Assembly (NCBI GenBank): GCA_903644035.1
Contig: CAHJXG010000028.1
Span: forward strand, 1 to 6,650
Reading direction: 5' to 3'
From: Rhodospirillales bacterium
GTDB taxonomy: Bacteria > Pseudomonadota > Alphaproteobacteria > Acetobacterales > Acetobacteraceae
Length of the DNA: 6,650 bases
Within the stretch, counting starts at the first letter, position 1; the number at the start of each line of letters is the position of its first letter. Position numbers and translations under genes: made by a program. A model generated the notes under the pieces. The model was not told the origin of the DNA. It was given only the letters and a program-made list of their open reading frames with translations, and ran no database searches. Below, piece by piece: positions 1 to 5,192 of the stretch.

Positions 1-345
1 GATGCGCAGCTGGTGTAGTCTTGTCCCAAGTGGAGTAGAGCCTGTTTGGGCCAAAGCCGCCCTCAGCAAAATCAGGCGCTTGCGGGATGCTAGACGGACC
101 GAGTTCAATTGGGACAGCCAGTTCAGGGCTAATGTTCCTTGTCTGTTTTACCAACCGTGCAATCCGGCCCGTTCTTATGGAGTGACCCCTATTCGATCGT
201 TGGTATCCAGAATTGGCGAACGACAATCCCGCGAGTGCCGGTCAGGCAACCGCGGCGTGAACACCACACACTTCCTTATGGTCTCCAGGCGAGTGCGCGC
301 GCTACCTCCGACACTGCGGCTACGGACACTCGGTGGGAAAAGAGA
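1..345. other. Gene-free, lower-GC left flank
   Basis: No convincing gene lies here. A plus-strand frame is open through most of the stretch and continues past it, but its translation is rich in Arg, Ser and Pro, has no recognisable motif, and lacks a plausible ribosome binding site within the window. Hand counts of the first four 60-base lines give about 50-58% G+C, clearly below the neighbouring genes. I found no convincing hairpin-plus-T-run terminator for the nitroreductase gene that ends at 346. The composition suggests decayed or transferred DNA, but that is inference. Confidence 0.5.
22..116. repeat. Imperfect inverted repeat pair, possible IS remnant
   Basis: A TGTCCCAA start at 22-29 is matched by its reverse complement TTGGGACA at 109-116, and similarity continues inward imperfectly over about 17 bases on each side. 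The 95-bp interval codes for nothing recognisable. TG...CA outer bases are typical of several insertion-sequence families, so this could be a small non-autonomous element or leftover IS ends. I cannot assign a family, and a chance match remains quite possible. Confidence 0.2.
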
Positions 346-1035
346 CTAAGTTCTATCGCGATGCACCGTGACGAAGTTGGACAGGTCCTCTCGATCCGTG
401 TCCAGAGCGCCGGTCGGCTCGGAGAGGTCGGCATGGCCCAGCGCCATGCCGCAGACGATGGTGACATCGTCGGAAAGGCACAGCCGGCTGCGGACGATGG
501 CGGGATAATTCATCATGGCAGCCTGCGGGCAGGTATCCAGCCCGTGCCCACGGGCGGCCACCATGATGTTCTGCAGGAACATGCCGTAATCGAGCCAACT
601 GCCGCGGCCCAGGTCATTGTCGATCGTGAAGATCAGGCCGACCGGCGCACCGAAGAAGCTATAATTGCGGCCACGCTGCCGGTTTGCCCCGGCCCGATCA
701 CCCTTCTGCACACCGGCCAGTGAATACAGGCCCCAGCCGATCTTGCGCCGCCGCTCGATGTAGGGGGAGCGCCACTCACGCGGATAGTAGTCGTATTCCG
801 GCATCTCGGGCATGCCGGCCTCGAAGGCGGTGGTCATCGCGCGCGTGAACCCGGCCAGCGCCTCGCCCAGCAACACATGCACGCGCCAAGGCTGGATGTT
901 GCTGCCGCTGGGCGCCCGGCTGGCGACGCGCAGGAGGTGCTCGACAATGGGAAGCGGCACGGGGGTGGGCAGGAAGGCCCGTGTGCTGTGCCGGGTCGTG
1001 ATCGCACGGTCGACGGCGGCGGGATCGATCGTCAT
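346..1035 (-). CDS. Nitroreductase-family FMN oxidoreductase (PnbA/NfnB-like)
   Basis: This 229-residue protein is a probable cytosolic, dimeric FMN enzyme using NAD(P)H to reduce nitro groups, quinones or similar electron-poor compounds. Visible family signatures are RHSTRAF at residues 15-21 (FMN phosphate contact), APSGSNIQPWRV at 41-52 (flavin loop), FFGAPVGLIF around 127-136, SWLDYGMFLQN at 146-156, and GMALGHAD at 196-203 near the C-terminal flavin contact. Length and motif order match the PnbA/NfnB branch and the gene looks complete. I chose the ATG at 1035 because the family homology begins immediately after it; the upstream in-frame extension to 1230 is Pro/Arg-rich and unlike the family. 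A strong AAGGAGA lies at 1051-1057, 15 nt before this ATG, unusually far, and a 4-codon ORF sits in between. It is divergent from the CoA-ligase operon, so co-regulation is plausible. The substrate is unknown; other members of the superfamily do dehalogenation or dehydrogenation. Confidence 0.9.
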   Translation of the reverse strand: MTIDPAAVDRAITTRHSTRAFLPTPVPLPIVEHLLRVASRAPSGSNIQPWRVHVLLGEALAGFTRAMTTAFEAGMPEMPEYDYYPREWRSPYIERRRKIGWGLYSLAGVQKGDRAGANRQRGRNYSFFGAPVGLIFTIDNDLGRGSWLDYGMFLQNIMVAARGHGLDTCPQAAMMNYPAIVRSRLCLSDDVTIVCGMALGHADLSEPTGALDTDREDLSNFVTVHRDRT

Positions 1036-1046
1036 CGGGGGCGCAT
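1032..1046 (-). CDS. Possible 4-codon leader ORF (MRPR)
   Basis: On the minus strand an ATG at 1046-1044 follows the strong AAGGAGA (1051-1057) by only 4 nt, encodes Met-Arg-Pro-Arg, and stops at TGA 1034-1032. That TGA overlaps the nitroreductase ATG (1035-1033) as ATGA. The arrangement would allow ribosomes loaded at the good Shine-Dalgarno to terminate and restart on the nitroreductase. Such a tiny ORF can arise by chance, and the nitroreductase may simply use the distant site directly. Confidence 0.25.
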   Translation of the reverse strand: MRPR

Positions 1047-1050
1047 TCCC

Positions 1051-1057
1051 TCTCCTT
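1051..1057 (-). promoter_or_regulatory. Shine-Dalgarno AAGGAGA ahead of nitroreductase
   Basis: The reverse strand reads AAGGAGA here, a near-ideal anti-16S match. It is 4 nt from the ATG of the 4-codon ORF and 15 nt from the nitroreductase ATG at 1035. Its strength supports translation starting in this area and argues against the long upstream extension of the nitroreductase frame. Confidence 0.6.
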
Positions 1058-1076
1058 CGTTGGCTACGGACCGGGC

Positions 1077-1100
1077 TCGCCGCCATCGGTGGCGGTGCGA
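1077..1100 (-). promoter_or_regulatory. GC-rich hairpin in the nitroreductase leader
   Basis: CCGCCA (1080-1085) and TGGCGG (1090-1095) form a perfect 6-bp stem around a 4-nt loop, and TCG (1077-1079) can pair with CGA (1098-1100) beyond a 2-nt bulge. It lies about 20 nt upstream of the nitroreductase Shine-Dalgarno. No T-run follows, so it is not an intrinsic terminator. In DNA this GC-rich it could be fortuitous. Confidence 0.25.
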
Positions 1101-1213
1101 ATGGGTCCCCGCAGCTAAGACGAGCGGGCGGGTGCAGGCAAGGCGGCACAGGTGGCTGCGTTAAGCAGGACAAATGCGGCTCGCGTCGTGCAAGCCATTG
1201 CTGAACATAGACT

Positions 1214-1242
1214 TTGGCGCCTACTCCCACGGTGCCTTATAC
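1214..1242 (+). promoter_or_regulatory. Candidate sigma70 promoter for the crotonase-ligase-RidA operon
   Basis: TTGGCG at 1214-1219 and TTATAC at 1237-1242 are separated by exactly 17 bases and resemble the -35 and -10 consensus. Transcription would start near 1249, leaving a leader of roughly 90 nt before the crotonase ATG. The -10 overlaps the left arm of the CTTAT-N11-ATAAG dyad. The opposite strand reads TATAAG at 1241-1236, a fair -10 for the divergent nitroreductase, but its -35 candidate (TTCCGT) is weak. Confidence 0.35.
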
Positions 1243-1256
1243 CACGCCTGCATAAG
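1236..1256. promoter_or_regulatory. LysR-type T-N11-A dyad (candidate operator)
   Basis: CTTAT (1236-1240) and ATAAG (1252-1256) are perfect 5-base inverted arms separated by exactly 11 bases, the geometry of the LysR-family recognition site. It is an A/T-containing patch in GC-rich DNA, located between two divergent genes of a cluster that encodes a LysR regulator at 4138-5118. Overlap with the candidate -10 suggests repression or autoregulated access rather than classical activation from -65, unless the true start site lies further downstream. Assignment to that regulator is inference. Confidence 0.4.
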
Positions 1257-1278
1257 AACGGAAGGTCTTGGTATTTGG

Positions 1279-1305
1279 TCAGGATCGAGACGCCCCCGAT
1301 CCTGA
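1279..1305. promoter_or_regulatory. Perfect 9-bp inverted repeat upstream of crotonase gene
   Basis: TCAGGATCG (1279-1287) is repeated in perfect inverse as CGATCCTGA (1297-1305), with a 9-base spacer. It ends 34 bases before the crotonase ATG. It could be an operator for a dimeric repressor or a stem-loop in the operon leader RNA. No T-run follows, so an intrinsic terminator is unlikely. This is the strongest symmetric element I see in the non-coding DNA. Confidence 0.5.
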
Positions 1306-1323
1306 TATCGCGACCTCCATTGC

Positions 1324-1329
1324 AAGGTG
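1324..1329 (+). promoter_or_regulatory. Ribosome binding site AAGGTG for crotonase
   Basis: AAGGTG stands 10 nt before the ATG at 1340, a moderate Shine-Dalgarno at acceptable spacing, and supports that start. Confidence 0.5.
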
Positions 1330-1339
1330 CTGAGACGCC

Positions 1340-2113
1340 ATGAGCATTCTGATCGAGCGCCGCCCGGATCGAGTCGCCGTCGTCACCCTTGATCGGCCCG
1401 AGGTGCTCAACGCGCTGGACATCCCAGCCAAGGAGCGGCTGGGCGCGGTCTGGCGGGAGATCGCGGGCGATGACGGGATCCGCGCGGTCGTGCTGCGTGG
1501 CGCCGGGCCGCTGGCGTTCTGCGCGGGTTCGGACATCAAGGCGATGCATCGGACCGGCACCATGGTGTCCACCGCCGTCCTCATCGACGCGATTCCGAAC
1601 GTCGGCACGGACCTCCCGCAGCCGGTGGTCGCGGCAATCCATGGCCATTGCCTGGGCATGGGACTGACGCTCGCGCTGCACTGCGACCTTCGCATCGCCG
1701 CCCCCGACGCGCGGCTGGCGTTTCCCGAGGTGCCGCACGGCATGATCTCGGGCGTCAGCGCAGTGCGGCTTCCGGGCATGATCCCGCCGGGCCGAGCCAT
1801 GGAGTTCATGCTGCTGGGCGAGCGGATCCCAGTGGAGGAGGCCCGGCAATGCGGCTTGGTCAACCGGATCGCCGATGACCCGTTCGCGGCGGCGCTGGCC
1901 TGGGCGCAGGCGATCGCCCAAGCCCCTGCCACCGCGGTGCAGGCCACCAAGCGCCTGGTTCGCCATGGCGCCCGGCTAAGCGGAAGTGCCGTGGCCGAGA
2001 TCGAGGCGATGCGCGACCGGGTTGAGCAGCAGACGGACTTCCGCGACAACGCCGCCCGGTTCGAGGCGAAGGCGCCCGGCGCCCGCCTTACGGGACACGG
2101 GGTGCGTCGATGA
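1340..2113 (+). CDS. Enoyl-CoA hydratase/isomerase (crotonase) family protein
   Basis: This 257-residue crotonase-fold protein acts on an acyl-CoA in the cytosol. The first oxyanion-hole loop is FCAGSDIKAM (60-69) and the second is GHCLGMGLTLALHCD (102-116). Pro-Glu at 129-130 matches the second catalytic Glu of rat mitochondrial hydratase (Glu164), but the first (Glu144) is replaced by Thr110. The segment RLPGMIPPGRAMEF (143-156) followed by EEARQCGLVNRI (166-177) resembles carnitinyl-CoA dehydratase-like members. With a single acidic residue the enzyme could be an isomerase, a dehydratase with other partners, or a different crotonase activity; I cannot decide. It is first in an operon with the CoA ligase and RidA genes; its TGA lies within an ATGA overlap with a 10-codon ORF. 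Length is normal and the start is supported by AAGGTG. Confidence 0.9.
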   Translation: MSILIERRPDRVAVVTLDRPEVLNALDIPAKERLGAVWREIAGDDGIRAVVLRGAGPLAFCAGSDIKAMHRTGTMVSTAVLIDAIPNVGTDLPQPVVAAIHGHCLGMGLTLALHCDLRIAAPDARLAFPEVPHGMISGVSAVRLPGMIPPGRAMEFMLLGERIPVEEARQCGLVNRIADDPFAAALAWAQAIAQAPATAVQATKRLVRHGARLSGSAVAEIEAMRDRVEQQTDFRDNAARFEAKAPGARLTGHGVRR

Positions 2114-2142
2114 CCGGCGGCTCCATGCCGGGGCTTGCCTGA
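2110..2142 (+). CDS. Possible 10-codon relay ORF between crotonase and CoA ligase
   Basis: An ATG at 2110 overlaps the crotonase TGA (2111-2113) as ATGA, and the frame runs ten codons (MTGGSMPGLA) to a TGA at 2140-2142 whose last base is the A of the CoA-ligase ATG at 2142. Both junctions have classic translational-coupling geometry. The ligase ATG has no obvious Shine-Dalgarno of its own, so re-initiation through this micro-ORF is plausible. Alternatively it is a relic of an older ligase start displaced by a frameshift, or chance. Confidence 0.3.
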   Translation: MTGGSMPGLA

Positions 2143-3650
2143 TGCACCTCGGCTCGCTGCTGGCGCGGATGGCCCGGCGCCATGGGACGCGCGCGGCGAT
2201 CCGCGACGCCGCAGGCGATTGGAGCTTCGCTTGCCTCACCGAGCGTCTGACGCGGCTGGGGCACGGGCTTCTCGGCTTGGGACTGGTGCCGGGCGACCGG
2301 GTCGCGATCATGCTGCCGGACATCCGCGAGTACCTGGAGTGCGACTATGGCGTGATGGCGGCCGGCCTTGTCCGCGTCCCACTCGACCCCAGCCTGCCGT
2401 TCGCGGACTTAGTCGCCATGCTGCGCCACGCTGGGGCGCGGGCGCTGGTGACGCAGGCTGGCGCGATCCCGGGGGTCACGGAGGTTCGAGCCGCCGTGCC
2501 GAGCCTGGACCACGTCGTCGCAGTCGGCGACGCTCTGGCGGGGGCATTGAGGTTCGAGGCCTTGCTGGACGGAGCCGCGACGACGGAGTTCGAGGGCGGG
2601 GATGGCGATGCGCTGGCGACACTGAATTTCAGCGGTGGGACCACCGGGCGACCGAAGGCCATCATGCTTCGGCACCGCAACCTGGCTGCGGTGCTGCAGA
2701 ACAGCGTCGCCGGGTTCGGGATCGGACGCGACGACGTCTTCCTCAACGTCCGGCCGCTCTGGCCGATTGCGCAGCTGGTGATGTTCGCTCACTTGATTGC
2801 TGGATGCACCGTGGTGCTGGGCGGGCGGTTCGTGCCGGAGCGGTTCGCGTCGCTGATTGCGGAGAGCAGGGCCACGCGAAGCTCGCTGGTCCCCACGCAG
2901 CTGGTGCGGCTCCTGCCCCATCTGGCTTCGTCCGATCCGCGGTTGGCCCACGTGCGCTCGATCGTGGTCGGCGGGTCGCGCCTGCCCGCCGCGGCCTTCG
3001 CCACGGCGCTGGAGCGGGTCGGACCGCGGATCAGCCTCCTCTACGGCATGACCGAGGCGCCGATCTCGACCTACCTGGCGCCGGCTTCGTTGGGCGCCGC
3101 GGCACAGGCGTCAGTCGGCGATGCCCTATTCTCGACCGAGCTGCGGATCGCGGGCGGGGACGGCGCGCCGCTGCCGCCGGGCCAGGATGGAGAGATCCTG
3201 ATCCGCGGCCCGCATGTGATGGCCGGCTACTGGAACGATCCCGCCGCGACTGCGGCGGCGCTGCGGGACGGTTGGCTGCATACCGGCGACCTCGGCCAAG
3301 TGGACGGCACGGGCCGCCTGTTCGTGACGGGCCGGGTCAAGGAGGTGATCCGCTCCGGCGCGGCGTCGGTCGTGCCGGCGGAGGTCGAAGACGCGCTGGC
3401 CAGCCATCCGGGCGTGGCGGAGGTTGCAGTGGTCGGTCTGCCTGACGAGGAGTGGGGCGAAGCGGTGACGGCTTTCGTGGTCGTGCATCCCAACGCGGCC
3501 ATCGACGGTGCCGGGCTGATCGCGTATTGCCGGACCCGGCTCGCGGCGCACAAGAGGCCACGCCGGGTCGTATTCGTCCCCGCCATTCCGCGCTCGCACT
3601 ACGGCAAGGTCCTGCGGTCACAGCTGCTTGCGTTGGCGGGGCAGGCATGA
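2142..3650 (+). CDS. AMP-forming acyl-CoA synthetase/ligase (ANL superfamily)
   Basis: This 502-residue enzyme would convert a carboxylic acid, ATP and CoA to acyl-CoA, AMP and pyrophosphate through an acyl-adenylate. Core motifs in order: the phosphate-binding loop FSGGTTGRPKAIML (163-176), YGMTE at 301-305, GWLHTGDLG (377-385), the hinge segment GRVKEVIRSGAASV (397-410) leading to PAEVE (412-416), and SHYGKVLR (485-492) with Lys489 as the probable adenylation lysine. The loop reads GGTTGRPKA rather than the common SGTTGxPKG, and the hinge has Ala where a second Gly is usual; both are tolerable variants. The ATG at 2142 is chosen because ANL homology (an MHLGSLLARMARRHG-type N-terminus) starts there; the in-frame upstream extension overlaps the crotonase gene and is shadow sequence. 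No signal peptide. The stop overlaps the RidA start as ATGA, indicating one operon. Acid specificity is not readable; benzoate-, carnitine- and medium-chain-type ligases all share these motifs. Confidence 0.93.
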   Translation: MHLGSLLARMARRHGTRAAIRDAAGDWSFACLTERLTRLGHGLLGLGLVPGDRVAIMLPDIREYLECDYGVMAAGLVRVPLDPSLPFADLVAMLRHAGARALVTQAGAIPGVTEVRAAVPSLDHVVAVGDALAGALRFEALLDGAATTEFEGGDGDALATLNFSGGTTGRPKAIMLRHRNLAAVLQNSVAGFGIGRDDVFLNVRPLWPIAQLVMFAHLIAGCTVVLGGRFVPERFASLIAESRATRSSLVPTQLVRLLPHLASSDPRLAHVRSIVVGGSRLPAAAFATALERVGPRISLLYGMTEAPISTYLAPASLGAAAQASVGDALFSTELRIAGGDGAPLPPGQDGEILIRGPHVMAGYWNDPAATAAALRDGWLHTGDLGQVDGTGRLFVTGRVKEVIRSGAASVVPAEVEDALASHPGVAEVAVVGLPDEEWGEAVTAFVVVHPNAAIDGAGLIAYCRTRLAAHKRPRRVVFVPAIPRSHYGKVLRSQLLALAGQA

Positions 3651-4123
3651 CCGGCGAGGTCGTTGCGCGGCTCGCGGCGCTGGGCCTGGTGCTCCCGCCG
3701 CCGCCTGCGCCGGGGGGCGCCTACGCGCCCGCGATCCGCGTGGGTGACATGGTGCATCTCAGCGGCGCCATCGGCACGGCGTATCGGGAGGGGCGCTGGA
3801 GCCTGCCGATCCGTGGCGCGCTGGGCGGCGCGGTGAGCCTGGAGGCGGGGCGGGAGTCGGCGCGGCTATGCATCCTGAACCACTTGGCGGCCCTGGCGGC
3901 AGTAGTGAGCCTGGACTCGGTGGCACAGGTCGTGAAGTTGACGGGATACGTGCATGCCGCCCCAGGCTTTACCAAGGGGCCGCTCATCCTCGATGCTGCG
4001 TCGGAGCTGCTGGTCGCGGCGTTCGGGCCGGTCTGCGGTCGACACGCCCGGGTCGCCGCCTACCAGCACGCGATGAGCTTCGATGCACCGCTGGAGACGG
4101 AGCTGCTGGTGGCCGTGCGATGA
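3647..4123 (+). CDS. RidA/YjgF/UK114-family protein
   Basis: This 158-residue protein belongs to the Rid family, small trimeric cytosolic proteins; the archetype RidA hydrolyses reactive enamines/imines, and relatives in catabolic operons act on other intermediates. The N-terminal LGLVLPPPPAPGGAY (12-26), VHLSGAIGTA (36-45), LNHLAALAAV (78-87) and the late GRHARVA (131-137) place it in the longer YjgF-like branch of about 150 residues rather than the 128-residue RidA core. Arg135 aligns by eye with the substrate-carboxylate Arg of RidA, and Glu150/Glu152 lie where the family has its C-terminal Glu. The ATG at 3647 overlaps the ligase stop as ATGA and begins exactly where homology begins. Its place behind a CoA ligase and crotonase suggests a pathway-specific role, but activity cannot be deduced. 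Confidence 0.88.
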   Translation: MTGEVVARLAALGLVLPPPPAPGGAYAPAIRVGDMVHLSGAIGTAYREGRWSLPIRGALGGAVSLEAGRESARLCILNHLAALAAVVSLDSVAQVVKLTGYVHAAPGFTKGPLILDAASELLVAAFGPVCGRHARVAAYQHAMSFDAPLETELLVAVR

Positions 4124-4137
4124 GCCGGGCCGGGCTG

Positions 4138-5118
4138 TCAGCGCGTGATCCGTGGGTCTCCGTCGATGGAACGCCGCAGCACCTCCAGGAACGCCGTCCC
4201 GGCACGGGACAGCGGCTGCGATGCCGGATGAACCAAGTCGAAGCCGAAATCCACGACGGGGCGGAACGGGATAGCACGGAGGCGCGGGCCAAACATCTCG
4301 GCCGTGAACGGGTCGACGACGGCGATCCCGGCGCCCTCCACGACCATCGCGCACGCGGCGGAGGAGAGGAACGTCTCGATCCGTGCGGCGGGGTACTGCC
4401 CAAGCACCGCCGCGAGCCGCATGCCGGCAAGACTGGACGGCGGAAGCATGACCAGGTCATGGGCAAGCACGTCTGCCGGGCCGATGGCCGCGTGACGGGC
4501 GAGGGCGTGGCCCGGCGGCACGACGCAGACGCACTCGGAATGGTAGGCGCCGGCGACCGCAAGTCCGGGCACGGAGCCCATCATCTGCGTCACGCCGATC
4601 TCGACATGGCGGGCCGCCGTGCTCTCGACGATGCGCTGGGCGCCCAACGCCTCGAACTGTATTTTCACGCCGGGATGCGCGCGCATGAACGCCGCCACGG
4701 CGCGGGGCACGACCTGGAAACAGAGGGCGGGGATCGCCGCGATGCGCAACGTGGTCCGCCGCATCAGGCGAAGGTCCTCGGCGGTCCGTTCCAGTGCGCG
4801 AAGCCCGGCGAGGCTGTGCGCGATTTCCTCGGCGAACTCCGTGCCGTCCGGCGTGATGAGCAGGCGCTTCCCGCGGCGCTCGAACAAGGCGAAGCCCAAG
4901 CTGCGCTCCAGGGCGGACAGCAGCCGGCTCAGGCCGGGTTGGGAGACGTTGAGCATGCGCGCCGCGCCGATGATCGACCCGGCCGCGACGATCGCGGTGA
5001 AGCCTTCAATCTGCCGCAGATTCAGGCGCTGCGGCGCACGCAGGCCGTGCACCAGGCTGGCCAGCGCAGATGCGCCGTCCCGGCCTCCAGAACCCGTCCC
5101 GCCGTCGTCTTTGGCCAT
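4138..5118 (-). CDS. LysR-type transcriptional regulator
   Basis: This 326-residue DNA-binding regulator has a winged helix-turn-helix near residues 32-90 (LNLRQIEGFTAIVAAGS, then AARMLNVSQPGLSRLLSALE, then LGFALFERRGKRLLITPDG), a linker helix, and a substrate-binding-like effector domain from about residue 123. The first ~30 residues (Gly/Asp/Ser/Ala-rich) are an extension absent from most LysR proteins of about 300 residues. I chose the ATG at 5118; an in-frame GTG at 5139 adds seven residues but has no visible Shine-Dalgarno. It converges on the RidA gene with a 14-bp gap and diverges from the MFS gene across 74 bp, the usual LysR-target arrangement. The best-looking T-N11-A dyad in the window, however, is at 1236-1256 ahead of the crotonase operon. 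The inducer would probably be the pathway substrate or its CoA ester (inference). Confidence 0.92.
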   Translation of the reverse strand: MAKDDGGTGSGGRDGASALASLVHGLRAPQRLNLRQIEGFTAIVAAGSIIGAARMLNVSQPGLSRLLSALERSLGFALFERRGKRLLITPDGTEFAEEIAHSLAGLRALERTAEDLRLMRRTTLRIAAIPALCFQVVPRAVAAFMRAHPGVKIQFEALGAQRIVESTAARHVEIGVTQMMGSVPGLAVAGAYHSECVCVVPPGHALARHAAIGPADVLAHDLVMLPPSSLAGMRLAAVLGQYPAARIETFLSSAACAMVVEGAGIAVVDPFTAEMFGPRLRAIPFRPVVDFGFDLVHPASQPLSRAGTAFLEVLRRSIDGDPRITR

Positions 5119-5192
5119 GGTTCCATTGGACCCCGGCACCGGGCCGCGAGCAAGCCGCCCTCCTGCAGGCCGGACGCCCAGGAGAGATCATC
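5119..5192. promoter_or_regulatory. Divergent LysR/MFS intergenic region
   Basis: These 74 bp must hold the promoters of two divergent genes. I see a short dyad CCCGG-CA-CCGGG at 5132-5143 close to the LysR start and an 8-bp palindrome CCTGCAGG at 5162-5169, but no convincing -35/-10 pair and no T-N11-A dyad as clear as that at 1236-1256. Both palindromes are short and GC-rich, so significance is uncertain. Confidence 0.35.
5180..5186 (+). promoter_or_regulatory. Ribosome binding site AGGAGAG fixing the MFS GTG start
   Basis: AGGAGAG lies 6 nt before a GTG at 5193 in the MFS frame. This is the best Shine-Dalgarno at ideal spacing in the window and decides for the GTG over the ATG codons further upstream, whose frame would run into the LysR coding region. 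Confidence 0.8.

Noticed and set aside
2..349. Plus-strand open frame of 115 codons in the left flank
   Set aside because: No motif, no visible ribosome binding site, Arg/Ser-rich composition and low-GC context; it also runs into the end of the nitroreductase gene on the other strand.
1036..1230. N-terminal extension of the nitroreductase frame to an upstream start
   Set aside because: The extra 65 residues are Pro/Arg-rich and precede the family homology, and the strong Shine-Dalgarno lies downstream at 1051-1057.
1679..1760. Crotonase as a 4-chlorobenzoyl-CoA dehalogenase partnered with the CoA ligase
   Set aside because: The position of the nucleophilic Asp in that enzyme corresponds by eye to an Ile-Ser-Gly stretch, so the key residue is missing.
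1986..2141. Upstream extension of the CoA ligase frame
   Set aside because: It overlaps the crotonase coding region in another frame and has an Arg/Pro/Ala-rich shadow composition; ANL homology begins at the ATG at 2142.
5119..5139. GTG start adding seven residues to the LysR protein
   Set aside because: No Shine-Dalgarno is visible before the GTG at 5139, and the ATG at 5118 already leaves a 30-residue extension before the helix-turn-helix. Not excluded, only less likely.
5070..5192. Upstream start for the MFS protein
   Set aside because: It would overlap the LysR gene, and the AGGAGAG six bases before the GTG at 5193 gives a far better start.
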